Assembly: GCA_001599755.1 (NCBI GenBank) | Contig: BCHX01000001.1 | Coordinates: forward strand, 1,054,001 to 1,118,000 | Reading direction: 5' to 3' | Source of the DNA: Gliomastix tumulicola | Lineage: Eukaryota; Ascomycota; Sordariomycetes; Hypocreales; Bionectriaceae | Length of the DNA stretch: 64,000 bases | Part shown: piece by piece, positions 13,201 to 28,200 of the stretch | Numbering within the stretch: position 1 is the first letter of the stretch | Layout: each line of letters opens with the position of its first letter | Made by a program: the position numbers and the translations under genes | Notes under the pieces: model-generated | What the model was told of the DNA's origin: nothing | Seen by the model: only the letters and a program-made list of their open reading frames with translations | Databases searched by the model: none

Positions 13201-16200
13201 GAGAGCACGCGGCTCGAAGTCGTGAATGTGCTGATACCCAACACCCTGAATCGACGAGAAAGTGGTCCGAAGTGTCTCGTGTCTCTTCTCGAGCGCCCAG
13301 ATGGCGTTCTGGAGAGCCTGAAGCTGCAACGGCCCACGTAGCTGCGCGGCGAACGGGATCATGTACCACGACAGGCCGACGTGCAGCTCGTGGAGGAACC
13401 AGAGTCGTTCTTGGGCGAAGGACTGACGTGCCTGCTGCGGAATCCCGTTCTCTTCCATCCTGGAGAGGCGCGTGATGCTGGTCTCCGTATGCTCCTTTGT
13501 GGAGGTCATCTTGGAAGCAACGTCAACTAGTCGAGGGCTGCGGAAGATATCGGCTACAGTGAGGTCGAGGCGCAGCTTGCGGGCCTCGCCGACCACCCTC
13601 ATAGCGGCGAGGGAGTCTCCTCCTAGGCGGAAGAAGCTATCGTCAAGGCCAATCTTGTCGGGGTTGATGTTGAGAACACGTGCCCAGATGGCCTGCACAC
13701 TCTGCTCGTTGGGAGTAACTGGAGGGCGGTGCGAGGTCCGGCCCGTCTCCTGCTTGGTAGTCCGCGCTGCTGTTGTGGCGATCAACGCCAACTCCTGTCG
13801 GTCTATCTTGCCGCTTGCGTTCTTGGGCAGAGTGCGAAGCTTCAAGATCACCTTGGGGACCATGTACGAGGGCAGTTGAGTTTCCAGGCTGTCCTCAAGG
13901 CGCTGATGAATGCCTGTCCAGGAGTCATCGGCCACGTCCTGGTTAGCCGTGTCTGAAACATTCTCTCCACCGTTGTAAGTGACAAAGGCGGCGATCTGAG
14001 GTGCGCCCTCATCGTCCTCATAGATGGCTGTCGCGGTCTCAGAGACGGTGGCGTCTCTGAGGAGGATATGCTCGATTTCGCCGAGCTCGACACGCTGTCC
14101 ACGGACCTTGACCTGGCCATCCATACGGCCCAAATACTCCAGCTGACCGTCTCGGGGTCGGTAGCGGCCGTAATCACCTGTTCGGTAGGCCCTGACAGTC
14201 TCTTTGATCTTGTCACCCGGGATGATGGTCACGAAGCGGCCAGTGTCACGCTTCGAATCGGTGTAGCCTCTTGCAACACCGTCACCAGTCACGACGATCT
14301 CTCCGACCACGCCCAGAGGGACGACCCGCTGGTTAGAGTCCATAACCAGAACGCCGGCGTTTGTGGCGGCTTGACCAATGGGCACCTGACCACCGGGGAA
14401 CGATTCCGCCTGGGAAATCTCGTACACGCTGCAGTAAACTGTGATTTCCGTGGGACCGTAGGCGTTGAAGAGCTTCCCCCGGTAGTTTTGGCGGAGACTC
14501 TGCACATCCTGAGGGTCGAGTCTGTCACCACCGACGACCATCAGCTCCAGACCGTTGAAGATGTCCGGCGTATGCCGCAGGTACTCTCTCATTAATGGCG
14601 GTGAGATCAGCGCGGCCTGGATCTTGTTCTCGGAAATCGTCTTCGCCATGGCCGCGTGGTCAAGAACAGTCATTGCATCGACGCAGATGAGGGTGCCTCC
14701 GTTGAGGAGCGTAGGGTAGATCTCCCAGGTGGCAGCATCGAAGACCAGATTGGACATGTGAAGCGTTGTGACGTTTGCGGGGAGGAGCTTCGACACGCTG
14801 TCCTGCTTTGCAAGGCGGACGATGTTGCGGTGCTCAACCATGACACCCTTTGGAGTGCCAGTAGAGCCGGACGTGAAGAGGACGTACGCCAGAGAAGAGG
14901 GCGAAGGAGCGTCGATGGCAGCTTGGACGAAACTGGCCCCCTCTCCCTCCGTAGCCAGAATATCGCTGATAGGAGTGTAGATAACGTCCTCGAGAGCAAC
15001 GCTGGGGGCTTCGAGATCCTTGCCCACCAAGACGATTTTGTTACCGGCAAGGGCACCGAGGACTGTCTCTGTCCGGCCAACAGGAGCCTTGGGATCAAGC
15101 GGCAAGTAGGCCATGCTGGCTTTGAGAACGCCCAGATAGGCCACGATAGTCTCGCATGAGCGATTTGCCAGGATGGGGATGATCGTCTCCTTAGGAAGCG
15201 AGAGGCGCCTGAGCCAAGATGCCACCTTGTTCGACTCCTCATCTAGCTGGCTGTACGTGTACTCCGAAGACGCGTCCCTGACTGCGGTGGCATCCGGAGT
15301 ATTAGACACCTGCCGGGACCAGAGATCAACCAGGCTGGAGTTTTGAGGGTCAGCAGGATGGCGAGTGTCCTGCGGGACGACCTTGTCCTCCAGCAGATGG
15401 AGTGCTTCACCAGTCATCAGGGGCAGGCTGGTGATTTCCGTGTGCGGCTCTTCGAGACCAGTCTCGAGAAGCCTCAAGAACACCTGCTCCAGACTATTGA
15501 TGGTCTCTGGGACGAACAACTCGGTGGAGTAGATGATGTGGCCCCGAATCGCCTGCTCCTCCTGGAAGCAGTGGAACTCAAGGTCGAATCTGGAGGTGAT
15601 GCCAGTGGCGAACAATTCAGTCTCAAGGCCTTCCAGCTTCACATCCAGCAATGACTGCTGGGCATGGTAGAGGAAGACGATTTGAACAAGGGGATGGCGA
15701 GAAATATCCCTATCTTTCTGCACTAAGGAGACCAGCCTCTCGAACGGCACATCCTGGTTGGCAAAGGACTCGATGGAAACTTGATGCACCTGCTCGGCCA
15801 GCCGCAGGAACGAGTCGTCTTCCTCAATAGTAGTTCTGAGGCAGTGCATGTTGACGAAGAAGCCAATCATGTCCTTGATCTCCCACCGATCTCTATTCGC
15901 GTTAGGAGACCCGATAGTCGCATCGTGCTCACCCGTCAGGCGATAATGCGCCGCGCGGAAAGCAGTGAGGAGCACGATGTGCGGGGTGAGGCCGTGACGG
16001 TTGCAGAACGTCTGAAGGAGGTCGTACACCGGTCCTTCAATGCGGAAGCTCTGCACGTCGGCCTTTCCGGACAGAGTGGCAGGTCGCGTCTTGTCAGTCG
16101 GGATCTGGGCTGGACGGCTGGACTCGAGCTTCTTCGCCCAGTAGTCGAGCTGCGATTGATGCTCGTGTGCCTGGGTCTCTCTCTGCCAGATCGAGAAGTC

Positions 16201-19200
16201 ACGGTATTGGATGGGCAGTGCTGGTCTGTCCATGGGGTTCTGCCCACGGAGTCCGTCGGCGTAGCAGTCGATCAGCTCCTTGCGAAGGATATCGAGGGAC
16301 CATCCATCTGATACGATGTGATGCAGCACGATGGAGAGAACGTGCTCGGACTCGGAGACACGGTAAATGGAGACCCTCCATCCGGGCTCAGTCTCGAGGT
16401 TGAAGGGGGTCGTGTGGTCCTTGGCGAGTACTTGCATCAGGTCATTGTTGCCGAGATCCATCACTTCGATGCTTCGAGCCTCGAATGGCCGAACCTCTTG
16501 GAGATTGACACCGCCCCGCGTGCTGAAAGTTGTTCGTAGAGTATCGTGCCGGCTCTCCAGTGCTTGAAGGGCACTGTTCAGTGCCTTTAGATCCAGTGGC
16601 CCCCGAAGGCGGAGCGTCCAGGGCACGAGGTACCAAGTCTGCCCCGGGTAGAGCTGCTCGAGGAACCAGAGCCTCTCTTGGGAGAAGGACTGCTCAACCG
16701 GTCCGTGGTAGTCATGCTTCTGGATGAGCAGAGGGGTCGACTCAGCCAAAGTGACGTGGGCGATAAGATCGTCAAGCAAGGGGTGACGGAAGATGTCTGC
16801 GACCTCGACCTGAACTCCAGCTTTATGTGCCTCGCCTACCACTCTCATAGCGGTCAGGGAGTCACCACCCAGGCGGAAGAAGCTGTCATCGAGACCGATA
16901 GCCTCAGACGACATGTTAAGGAGGTTGGCCCAGATCTGCTGAACCTTCAGGCCAACGTCCGTCTCCGGTTGTCGCTTGATCCGGCTACCGGCGATCGGGA
17001 GTCGAGGCATCTCTGCTAGAGCATTACGATCAACCTTTCCGCTCGTGTTCAGTGGCATCGATGACAAGATTCCGAGTGCCTGCGGAATCATGTACGGCGG
17101 CAGGCGAGACTCGAGAGTCTCCTGGAGCTCACTTCGGAACCGAGTCGTGGCATCTTCATCGTCGGTAGTGATTGATGCTACGACGTAGGCGGCGATAGAA
17201 CGGTCTCGCTGCTCGTTCTCGCGGACAAAGATGCAAACAGCATCAAGCACAGACTTGTGAGATCGGAGTGCGGTGTCCACCTCGCCCAGCTCGACTCGCT
17301 GGCCTCTAACCTTGACCTGGAAGTCGATACGGCCGATGAACTCGAGAAGTCCGTCGCCTGGGCGCGTACGGACGTGATCGCCAGTACGATAGGCTCTGCG
17401 GATCTGGCCGTCTATCTCTACCTCCACGAAGCGGCCCTCGTTGCGTTCTTGATCGGTATATCCTCGTGCAAGACCATCGCCCGTGACGACCAGCTCTCCA
17501 ATGACACCCAAGGGAACTAGCTGCTGCTGAGCGTCCATGATGTACGCGCCGGAGTTGCTAAGGCCTCGTCCGATCGGGATGCCGTTGGGATAGTCTTGCA
17601 TGTTCTCAGGCAGGAGATACAAAGCACTGAAGACGCAATTCTCCGTCGGTCCGTATCCATTGATGATACTGCCAGTCACTAGACTTCGCGCCTTTGTGAC
17701 ATCTTGGATGTCCATCCGGTCACCACCCACGAGGAGTAGATCCAGGCCGGAGAAGATGGATGGGCAGTGGATCAGGTACTGCTTCATCAGGGCAGGAGTC
17801 AGGCAGGTCGCCTGGATGCCCTCCTGTATGAAGACCCTGCTGACCTCTTCCGGGTTGAGGACGTCCATGGTATCGATACACACGAGAGTATGGCCATGGA
17901 GGAGAGCGCCGTAGATCTCCCACGTAGCGGCATCGAAGGCAAGACTGGACAAGTGGGCAAAGATGCTGCCCGTCTCTCGGTCAGGGATGGCATTGACAAG
18001 CGTTGGCTCCATGGCGAGGCGCATGATGGCCCGGTGCTCTACCTTGACTCCCTTTGGCACACCCGTTGAGCCCGAAGTGAACATGACATAGGCGAGACTC
18101 AAAGGTCCTGGTCCGTTGGCAGGCGTGGTGGTGTCAGCCTGGCTGGCCGCCTCCTTCAAGACCTCGGATATAGTGACGAATCGGACGTGCTCAATGGGAG
18201 GTGGTGTCTGGGCGTCGTCAATCAACACAAGCATCAGCTCGTCCTTGATGGAAGACAGGATGGCGTCAAGGCGAGCTGCTGGGCTCTTGACGTCCAGAGG
18301 CAGATATGCGGTGTTGGCCTTGAGAATTCCGAGGAAGGCGACAATGGTCTGGCAGGATCTGCCACTGAGGACACCGACGAGCGATTCCGGGCTGTGTGAC
18401 GGCTGCTGAAGGAGCCATGACGCTAGAAGACCCGACTGCTTGTCTAGCTCGGCATAGGTGAGCTGCGACTGAGAATCCTTGATGGCGATGCGCTCAGGGT
18501 GGGCGAGAGCCTGCTGGCGGAAGACGTCTGGCAGGCTGGATTCTCGCGGGTAATCTGTCTGGCTCTCGGGGAAAGCACTCAGCTCTTGAAGGTAAGGCGC
18601 ATCAGTGCCAGTCAATAGAGGTATCGTGGAGATGGGAGACTTCGGTTCGAGAAGCACTTGGTCGAGGATCGTCTGGAAGACCCCCAGCAGATTCTCGATG
18701 GTCTCAGGGGTGTAGAGATCGGTCGAGTAAATCATCTCGCCACGAAGGGCAGTCTCCTCCTGGAAGAATAAGAACTCGATGTCAAATCGTGAAGTGACAG
18801 GATACTCGATCGTCTCCGTATGCAGACCCTCCATGTCCAGCTTGTCAAGGTCCTTCTGCGAGTTGAAGGTCATGACGACCTGTACCAGCGGATTCCTAGA
18901 CAGGTCTCTTGATCGTTTGAGGCTAGACACGATTTGCTCGAAAGGAGTGCTCTGATGAGTGAACGACTCGTTCAAGCTGGATTGAACAAGCTGGACCAGA
19001 GTCTCGAAGGACATGGTCTCGTCGAGGGCCATGCGAATGCACTGAAGGTTGACGAAGAAACCGATGAGATCCTTGACCTCCCACCTGTCTCGATTGGCGT
19101 TAACGGTGCCCATCGTGGCGTCAAGGGCACCGGTGAGTCGGTAATGGGTAGCCCGGAACGCAGAGAGCAAGATTGAAAAGGGTGTCACGTCAAGATCCCG

Positions 19201-22200
19201 AGACATAGCAAACAGGCGTGTGAACGTCGATCCCTCGAGGCGAACGGTGCGTGTCCCGGCGCCACCAGACAATGCGGCAGGACGAGACTTGTCGCAGAGG
19301 AACTCGGCCGGGCTGCTTGTCTCGAGTGTGCGAGTCCAGTAAGATAGGCTCTCTTCGAATGAGCTCGTCTTCTCTAGCTGTCTCTGCCAAACAGAGTAGT
19401 CCCTGTATTGAATCGGGAGGGATTCATGAACGACAGACGAGTCACTCCCTCTGAGTGCAGCGGCATACAGAGCGCCGAGCTCCTTCTTCAAAACATCGAT
19501 CGACCAGCCATCCGAAACGATGTGATGCATCACGATGGACAGGATGTAATGGTCAGTGTCGACATGGTAGAGCTGGACACGAAGACCAGACTCAGTTGTC
19601 AGGTCAAATGGCTTTGTTCTCTCCGCCATAATCAGCTCGTGAACCGCTTCTTCCGACTGAGTCTTGTCGGAGCGCACGACGTTGATCTCCTTTCTAATGT
19701 GAGGCTGCACAATTTGCACGCTCACGCCGTCTTCGGTGGCGAAAACGGTTCGGAGAGACTCATGACGGGCCAGCAGAGCATTGAAAGCCGTGCTAAGCGC
19801 GCCAATATTGACGGAGCCCCTCAGTCGAATAGTGAACGGAACAAGATACCAAGTCGCTCCTGGGTGTAGCTTCTCGAGGAACCAGAGGCGTTCCTGGGCG
19901 TAAGACTGTTCGACCGGGCCCTGATGAGGCACGCGAGATATTTGTCGATGCACCTCGCTGTTATTATCCACAGGCACCGTTTGACTGGCTAGCTGGTGAA
20001 GTCGGGGGTGACGGAACACATCCGCCACGGACAGGTGGAAGCCGGCTCTCTGAGCCTCGCCCACAAGCTTCATGGCAGCAATAGAATCACCTCCCAACTT
20101 CAAGAAGCTATCATTTCGCCCGATATCGGATGGGTCGCTAACGGACAGGACTGACGCCCACATCTTCTGCAGTTGCTTCTCCGTGGGCGTCTCCAGGACG
20201 TGCTTGGATACACCACGGGCTTGGCGATCAGCGGTGGCAAGTTGCTGAATAGAGAAAGACTGGCCCAACTCGCGCAGCAGCCTGCGGTTCGTCTTTCCGG
20301 TCTGTGTCATCGGTACCTGGTTGAGTGAGAAGTAGATTGTTGGGATCATGTAGTTGGGCAGGCGTTCAGCGAGCTTGTCTTCGATATCTTCAGGGAAGAC
20401 GGGCTCTACTCGTGGCGTATCATCTGACTGCTGGGCATCACCATCCGAGCTGCTGACGCTGTGCAGGAAAGCCGCCAAGGTCGGACGGCCTTTTGTCCCA
20501 TCTTCACCCTCGAGTGTAAGGACTTCGGCTACAACGCGGTCGTAGTCTCCTGCACAGGTCTCCAAAATCTTGACCTCGACCTCTTCCAGCTCAACACGTT
20601 GTCCACGGATCTTGACCTGGACATCTTTACGACCAATCATCTCCAGATCGCCGCTCTCTGTGTACTTGACAAGATCGCCGGTCCGGTAGAGCTTGCCACG
20701 ACGGCCCTTGTGACCTGGAATGGCGTCAGACAGCCACTTTGGATCGATGAGCGAGGCAGCGGCAGTCTTTTCAGGATTGTTCAGGTAACCGGAGCTGACA
20801 AGGGGACCCTCAAGAACCAACTCGCCAACGGCGCCGGGGGCAACAAGCACCTCCGGATCTTCAGGATCGACAATCCAGGTGACCATGCCGTGGCCGCGAC
20901 CGAGCTTAGTGAAGTCCTCCAGGCTGCTAGGAGTTGGGTGGATGATACTCAGCGGCGTGCACTCGCTCGGTCCGTAGATGTTGATGAGACGTTTCGCGTT
21001 CCACCACAACTCGAACTCCTCAGCGCGTACCATCTCGCCGCCTATCCAGAGCGTCTGCAGGTCAGGCAGGTTCTCGGGGCTAAGAACGCGCATCACGGAC
21101 GGCGTCAGGAAACCATGTGTGGCGCGGAGCCTGATCATGCTCCCCTCCAGGTCGTTCTTCCTGTCCTCGTCACTCGGGATGCACAGGCAGGCACCGGCCG
21201 TGAGAGCCGTGAAGGAATGGAGATAGATGGCGTCGAAGCTGTGCGAGGAGAAGTCGAAGATCCGGGACTCGGGGGTGACAGCCAGGGCAGATCGCTGGTG
21301 GTGCAGGGCGGAGGAGACGCTCCTGTGCGAGACCATGCCTCCCTTTGGCGTGCCGGTGCTTCCAGATGTGAAGGCAATGTAAGCAAGTGTATCGGGGCTG
21401 GTTTTGGGGAGAAGAAGGTCGTCATCGTAGGTGGATGCCATCTCATCCAACGAAGCCTCGCTGACGGTCACCACATTCCGGTTCAGGCGTGAGCTCAGTG
21501 TCTTATTCAGCGCAGATGACAGTATGAAATCCGAGCCGACCTGCTGCACAATAGAGGACAGTCGCTCCTCGGGCACAGTGTGGTCAACGAAAACAACACC
21601 AGCACCCGCAATGTGTACAGCGATCATGGCGACGATTGCCCATACGGACTTCTCGAAGCAAAGCGGTACAACGCTGCCCGCACGGAAAGCCTCATGGCGG
21701 ATGAGATGAGCCGCAAGTTTGTTGGCCGAGGACATGAGCTCCCCGTATGTCATCTCTCCATCCCATGCGCTCACAGCCATGGCATCCGGAGTTTGTTCAG
21801 CTTGCTCCGCAATCAGGCTGTGGACGCAGCGGTCGACAGTCGCAGGAACCTCCTTATTCCACATCCAGATCTGCTGCAGATCTTGAGAAGAGGCCATTCC
21901 AATGGTAGCCAAGCTGGCTCCGTCGATGAACCCGTGCTCAAGCTGCCTGACGACAAACTCAAGGCGCTCAAAGAGCTTCTGTACCAGCCAAGGCTCGACA
22001 ACACGAGAGTCAAACATTGCTGAGCAAACAAGCTTGTCTGCCTTCTCGTCGATCTGGAGAACGAGACCAAGATCGCCCATCTTGTACTGCTGGCTGTTCT
22101 CGATCCATCGTCCCAGGGGGCCTTCGCTCTCAAGAAGGTCATTTTGCTGAACGACGAGGAGCGTCTGGAACTGAGACGCTCGCTGTGGCCCCTCTCCCAA

Positions 22201-25200
22201 ACGCGCGATGTGGCTGAGGCCGATCTGTTCATGGGGAATGATGTCCACTGCCTGCTGCTGGATCTGGTTGAGGAACGTTGGTACGTCTTGGCTCGAGTCG
22301 ATCTGGACTCGGAAAGGCACGGTTGCGATGGTTGGCCCAGCAATCTTATCGACGCCATCGATGGGGGCGCCCCGTCCCGTCACCGTGACCCCAAAAACGA
22401 CATCCGTAGAGCTGCTCATGTGTCCAGCAACGAGAGCCCAAGCACCTCGCACCAACGTTGTTGTCGTGATTTTCAGCGAGCTATTACTCGAACTCGTTGC
22501 AAACTCGTAGTCAAGAACCGTCTCAGCTACAGGATGACTGATGGAGGGCGGAATGGAGGGATACACCGCCGACTCAAAGTCGCCCAAGCTTTGCTGCCAG
22601 AAGTCACCCATCTGGGAGATGCCTTGCTGTTGGATGTGGCGAATGAGAGCTTGGAAGGGAGGACCCTCTTCCCATTCTTCTCCCTGGTAAGCACGGTTGA
22701 CGGCATCGAGGATGAGCGAGAGCGACCATCCATCGTAAAGCGCGTGGTGCATGGTCAAGACGAGGTATCTTGGCTTGTCAGAGCCGTTGATACCGTCACC
22801 CGCGTGGATCAAAGCAAAGCGGGCAAGCGGCTTTCCGAGCGTCATGGTCTCTTGTTTATCTACCTCCAAGTACACCTCGAGCTCCTCGGCCTCCGTCCAA
22901 GCGAGTTGTTCCTCAAGGACGGCTTGCAGCAGGCCGAGGGTCCGATGCTCAACGATTCTCGTGCGCAGAATCGGAGTCCTTCGGATGACATCTTCCCAGG
23001 CACTCTTGAACTTGTCGATATTCACATTCGGAGAAATTTCGAGTACCTGGCACAGCGTATACTGCCCCTCATGCTTTGATGTGAGGGAGAAGAGACCCTC
23101 CTGGAGAGGTGTGCAGGTATAGGCATCAACTACAGCATTCGTGCTGAGAGAATACTGCGACGTAAGCTCTGCGATTAGCTGTTTCTCATCAACTCCATCC
23201 CCGAGAAGGGAGAATGGAGCGATGTTGAAGTCATCTGAAGCCTCACCATCGCGCGTGAAGCGAGAAGCCTGGGCAGCGATCGCGACTAGTGTAGGGTAGC
23301 GGAAAACATCGGCTACAGTCAGCTTGAGCTTCAACTTGCTGGCCTCGCTCACCACTTTCATGGCCAGGATGGAGTTGCCGCCGAGCTCGAAAAAATCATC
23401 GTCAAGGCCGATGAGATCCCTTTCGAGTCCGAGAACCTCATGCCAGACGGTCTGCATATCGGTCTCTTCGTCCGTTGTGGGCTGACGGACACCGCCTCGT
23501 CGGGCCGAGGCAGAACTGGCAGCGGTAGATCGCGCTCGGGACTCGAGCTCTACTCGGTTGACTTTGCCGTTGACGTTGACCGGCATAGAGTCGAGAAGGA
23601 TGATGCGTTGCGGGACCATGTAGCTGGGGAGTTGCTGCTGTGTGAGGGCCTGGAGATCGGCTACAACGTCTCTCTCTGGCTCTTGTCCGAGGGGATTGTT
23701 GGTGAGGGACGCCTGTGGACGGCCTTCGTGGTCAGTAGGGAAGCGGAAGAGGGGCGACTCACCTTCGCTTGATGCTTTGTAGAAGATGGCATCAAAGCCG
23801 CCGGCCTGGGAGAACTGTCGCGCCCAGCTGATCTGGACCTGATAGCCTGTGCTTGCGGCAATGGCCTGGAGATCTAGAACTGAGAGCGATGCGAGCTGCT
23901 CGGCTTCGGCACGACATGTCGAGATCCAGTCTGATGCATCACTAGTATCTGCGGTGCTCTCGAGGGTGTCGAGAATGTGTCGTTCGACCACAGTATAGCT
24001 GTATGTGATGTTCTCGACTGCAACTGGTGCAGCGTTTGAGGCTTGTTTCTCCAGCAGAGCCACAAGCGAATCGCGATTCAAAGCTTCATCGCGGAAGTTA
24101 TGCCACGCGTCACGCTCGATTTCCGTGATTTCTCTGGCCGCAAGAGTCGAGTTTTTGGTGTGGACAATGGCCGTGTAGCGGAAGCAGCTCAGCTCGTTGT
24201 TTGCTTCCATCGCCTTCGGCACAATCTCGACATGGGAAACAAGATGAGGCAAGCGGGATGGCAGCGCCGTGAAGAACCCAGGATCGACAAGAAACTCCAG
24301 CTCCAGGAGCCTGGTGTCAGACATGTTCTTGCTGAACGCCTCGCGAGTCGGGATGGTTGAGCCAGCGTTGTACAGTGCTTTGCGGGCGAGGAACTGGTCG
24401 TACATGGCGTAGGAACGCATATCTCCGAAGTAGATCTTCTTCATACTAGCGACTGAGAGCAGATCCTCCACCAGAGTGTACAGGTACTGCTGGCTGGGGA
24501 AGTACTGAGCCACGGAGTTGATAATGGCCATATCTGCCTCGGGTGTGGGCTGCAGGGTCTTGACATCTGCGCCAGTTGCCTCGTGAAATGTGACAGGCTT
24601 TCCCGATAGAGCCGGAAGTTGCTTTCCCACCGTCTCAACAAAGGACACAGCAAGGCCCGATGGGTCGAGGCCGATGTAGCCATCGACGTGCTCAGTCAGA
24701 TTGAAGAAGATCATGCCGGATCCCGTACCGACCTCGAGCACGGTGCCGAGACGACCGTCTCTGAGAATGAGAGATAAAGTGTCGTCGAGCCACTCGTTCA
24801 TCTCACCCTTGTCGATGTCGGTCCCGTCCATCATGGAGGTCCACCCGATGAAGTCGCGGCCGATCTCCTCTGGACGGACATTTGCGATGCCGGTGTACTT
24901 CTCGGTGTTGAACATGTCTCTCCAATCTTGAACGCGTTCAGCACCGAGTTCATCCGGCTCTTGTTTGTCATCGCTTGCGTGGCTAAGAGGTGTCTCGGCA
25001 GTCTGGGCAGTTACGAACGCGACGAGCTGGCCCTGTTCAACGACAACGGCAGCATCGTCAACGTCGGAATGGGACCGAAGTAGATGCTCAATCTCTCCGA
25101 GCTCCAAGCGCTGGCCTCGAATCTTGATCTGACCATCCCTGCGTCCGACGTACCGAAGCTTGTCATCAACCGGCGAGCGACGAACGAAGTCTCCGGTCCG

Positions 25201-28200
25201 GTACGCACGGACTGTGTCTTTGGTGGACGGGTCTTCAACGAGGATGAAACGATCAGTGTTGCGAGAAGGATCGAGGTATCCTCGAGCGAGACCATCCCCA
25301 GTGACCACGAGCTCGCCAAGAACGCCAGCAGGCACAGGACGCATCTCCGAGTCAACGACAAAGGCGCCCGAGTTGCTGATGGATTCACCAATGGGCACGC
25401 CGTCTGTGAAGTCATCGCTCTCCAGCAGCAGAGAGTAGGTGCTGAATCCTGTGTTCTCGGTTGGACCGTACACGCTGAGCACCTTGCCATGCGTCATGAG
25501 TCTCTGCGACGTACGGATATCGAGAGGATCAACCCGTTCTCCACCCACGAGGATCGTGTCCAGTGAGCCGATGGCTTGGGGGCACTGCGCAAGGTACTGC
25601 TTGAGCAAGGCAGGGGTGATAAACAGTGTCCGCACCTTCTCTCGCGCAAAGACAGCTGACAGAGCCGCGTGGTCGAGCATGGTGTCTCTGTCCACGCAGA
25701 TTACAGTGCCACCGTTGAGAATCGAGGCGAATATCTCCCAGGTGGCTCCGTCAAAGGCGATGCTTGAGATATGTGCCATGACGCCAGACCCACGGTCCTT
25801 GAGAGTGTCCAGGATGTTGTTATTCGTAACGAGTCGGAGCACTGCTTGATGCTCGACCATGACTCCCTTGGGTTTGCCAGTTGATCCGGAAGTGTACATG
25901 ACGTACGCGAGGCTCGAGGGTGTAGGGGACGAGACAGCAATACGACCATCCTTTGCTTCCGCTTCCTCTTCCGCCAAAGCATCGGACACGTACCTGAACT
26001 CGACGTTGGAAATGTCGAGGACGGGCATCTCCCGAAGACTGGAACCAACCAAGACGAGTTTGTTGTCACCGGGGCTGGCGGACAAGATCTGGCTCATTCG
26101 GCCCGCAGGAACCTTGTCATCGAATGGCAAGTAGGCGTAGTTGGCCTTCAAGACACCCAGAAAGGCGACGATGGTCTCGCAAGAGCGCGGCGAATACACA
26201 CCAATGAGAGTCTCAGCTGGGTACGAGCGCCTGGACAGCCACCGAGCCAGCAGGTCGGACCTCCTATCGAGCTCGCCGTACGTTATCTGGGAGCCGAAAG
26301 TATCTTTCGCAGCAATCCGGTCGGGGCCGGCAGCTACCTGCTGACGGAATACCTCGACGACAGTCGAATCCCGGGGATAGTCAGTAGTCTGAATCTGGGT
26401 CGTAGCGAGACTGTAGAGCGAGTCCTGGTTGCCTTCGGTGGGCAGAGGGAACGAGAGAATGGCCTGATCAGGACTCTGAAGACCCTGCTCGAGAACAGAG
26501 AAGAAGATGGACACCATGTTGCTGATCGTCTTGTGCTCGTAGAGGTCGGTCGAATACACAACCTCACCGCGAAGCCGACCAGCACCACTGCCATCTTCCT
26601 CGTCATCCTGAAACAGATGAAACTCGATGTCAAATCTCGTGCCGTACGGGAGCTTCACAGGTTCAGTCTCGACGCCGTCGAACGTGAGCTGCCAAAGCTT
26701 CTTCTGAGCGTGAAGGGCAAAGGTCATCTGCGCGAGCGAGTTCCTCGACAGATCGCGTGCCTTTTGCAATTTGCCCACGATCCTCTCAAAGGGAACATCC
26801 TGGTTAGCGAAAGCGGTGGCCGTCTTCTCGCGGGTGTGGTTGACCAGGTTCAGGAAGCTGTCATCGTCCGTGATTTGGGTGCGGATGCACTGCAGATTCA
26901 CGAACAGACCGATCAGGCTCTGGAGTTCCCATCGTTCTCGGTTGGCGTTGGGGACGCCGATGCTGGCATCCTCCATGCCCGTCATGCGGTACTGCGTGGC
27001 TCGGAAGGCAGCGAAGAGGACCATGAACATCGTCACGCCGTGCTTCTCGCAGAAAGCCAACAGCCTCTCGTAGAGCTGGCCTCGGATGATGAGGGGAACA
27101 TCACCAGCGTTGCCCGAGAGCGTGGCCGGACGAGTCTTGTCGGTGGGAATCTCGGCGGGACGACTCGAGGAGAGCTCTCCGACCCAATATTCTAGCTGCT
27201 GCTGGCAAAGTGCCTCGTGCTCGCTGCTTCTTTGCCACACGGCGTAGTCTCGATAGTGAATGGGGAGTGACGGCAGAGCCGATGACAAGCCCAGGCCAAG
27301 CTTTGCAGCTCGGTAAAGTTGTGCGAGTTCGTTGCGTAGCACATCGAGAGACCATCCATCTGAGATGCTGTGGTGAATAACGATAGAGAGCACGTGGTCA
27401 TCTTCGGCTGCCTGAAGAACACGGACGCTCCAGCCAGGCTCTGTTTCCAGATCAAACAGCGTTGCTTGATGGCGCTTCAGTGCAACAGACATGGACTCCT
27501 GACCTTCGGCGTCTCCAACCTTGACCAGCTCGAGATTGGTCCCCTCGTACGGCTTCACTAGTTGCAGATTCTCGCCTTCCGCCGAGACGAGGATGGTTCG
27601 AAGAGTCTCCTGGCGGGCCTCCAGTGCCGAAAACGCCAAGTTCAGAGCCACGAGATCCAGGGGCCCTCGAAGACGAACCGCAAAGCGGACCGTGTACCAG
27701 CTCAGCCCCGGGTGCAGGCGGTCGAGGAAGAACAGACTCTCCTGGGCAAAGGACTGCGGTACAAGTCCCTCGTGCTTGATGCGCTCGAGGTGGTGCCGAG
27801 AGAGTGACTTGCCTGTGCTGCTGCCTCCCAGAACGATATCAATCGCGTCGGACAGCTTCGGTCGGAGGAAGACGTTCGCAACGGTGATGTGGAAGCCAGC
27901 CTTGCGGATGGCGGCGACCATGTTCATCGCGGCGAGGGAGTCTCCACCAAGCTTGAAGAAACTGTCGTCGAGCCCTACACTCGTCGGATCCTGGAGAGAC
28001 AAAGCCTGCGCCCAGATGCCCTGGATAAGCTTCCCAGTGTCAGAGGTAGGCTGCCTCTTCGGACCCTGGTCTACCCGGAGCATGTCAGCCAGCTGCTGCG
28101 TGGTGTAAGAGCCCGCCAGCTGACGGAGGAGCTTCCGGTCCGTCTTGCCGGATACGGTGAGAGGCAGCTTCGGTATAGAGAAGAAGACAGAGGGCATCAT

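Noticed and set aside
20461..23079. Long plus-strand open frames (up to 343 codons) inside the NRPS
   Set aside because: They lie antisense to conserved A and C domains, show no domain of their own, and their openness follows from codon bias of the real gene.
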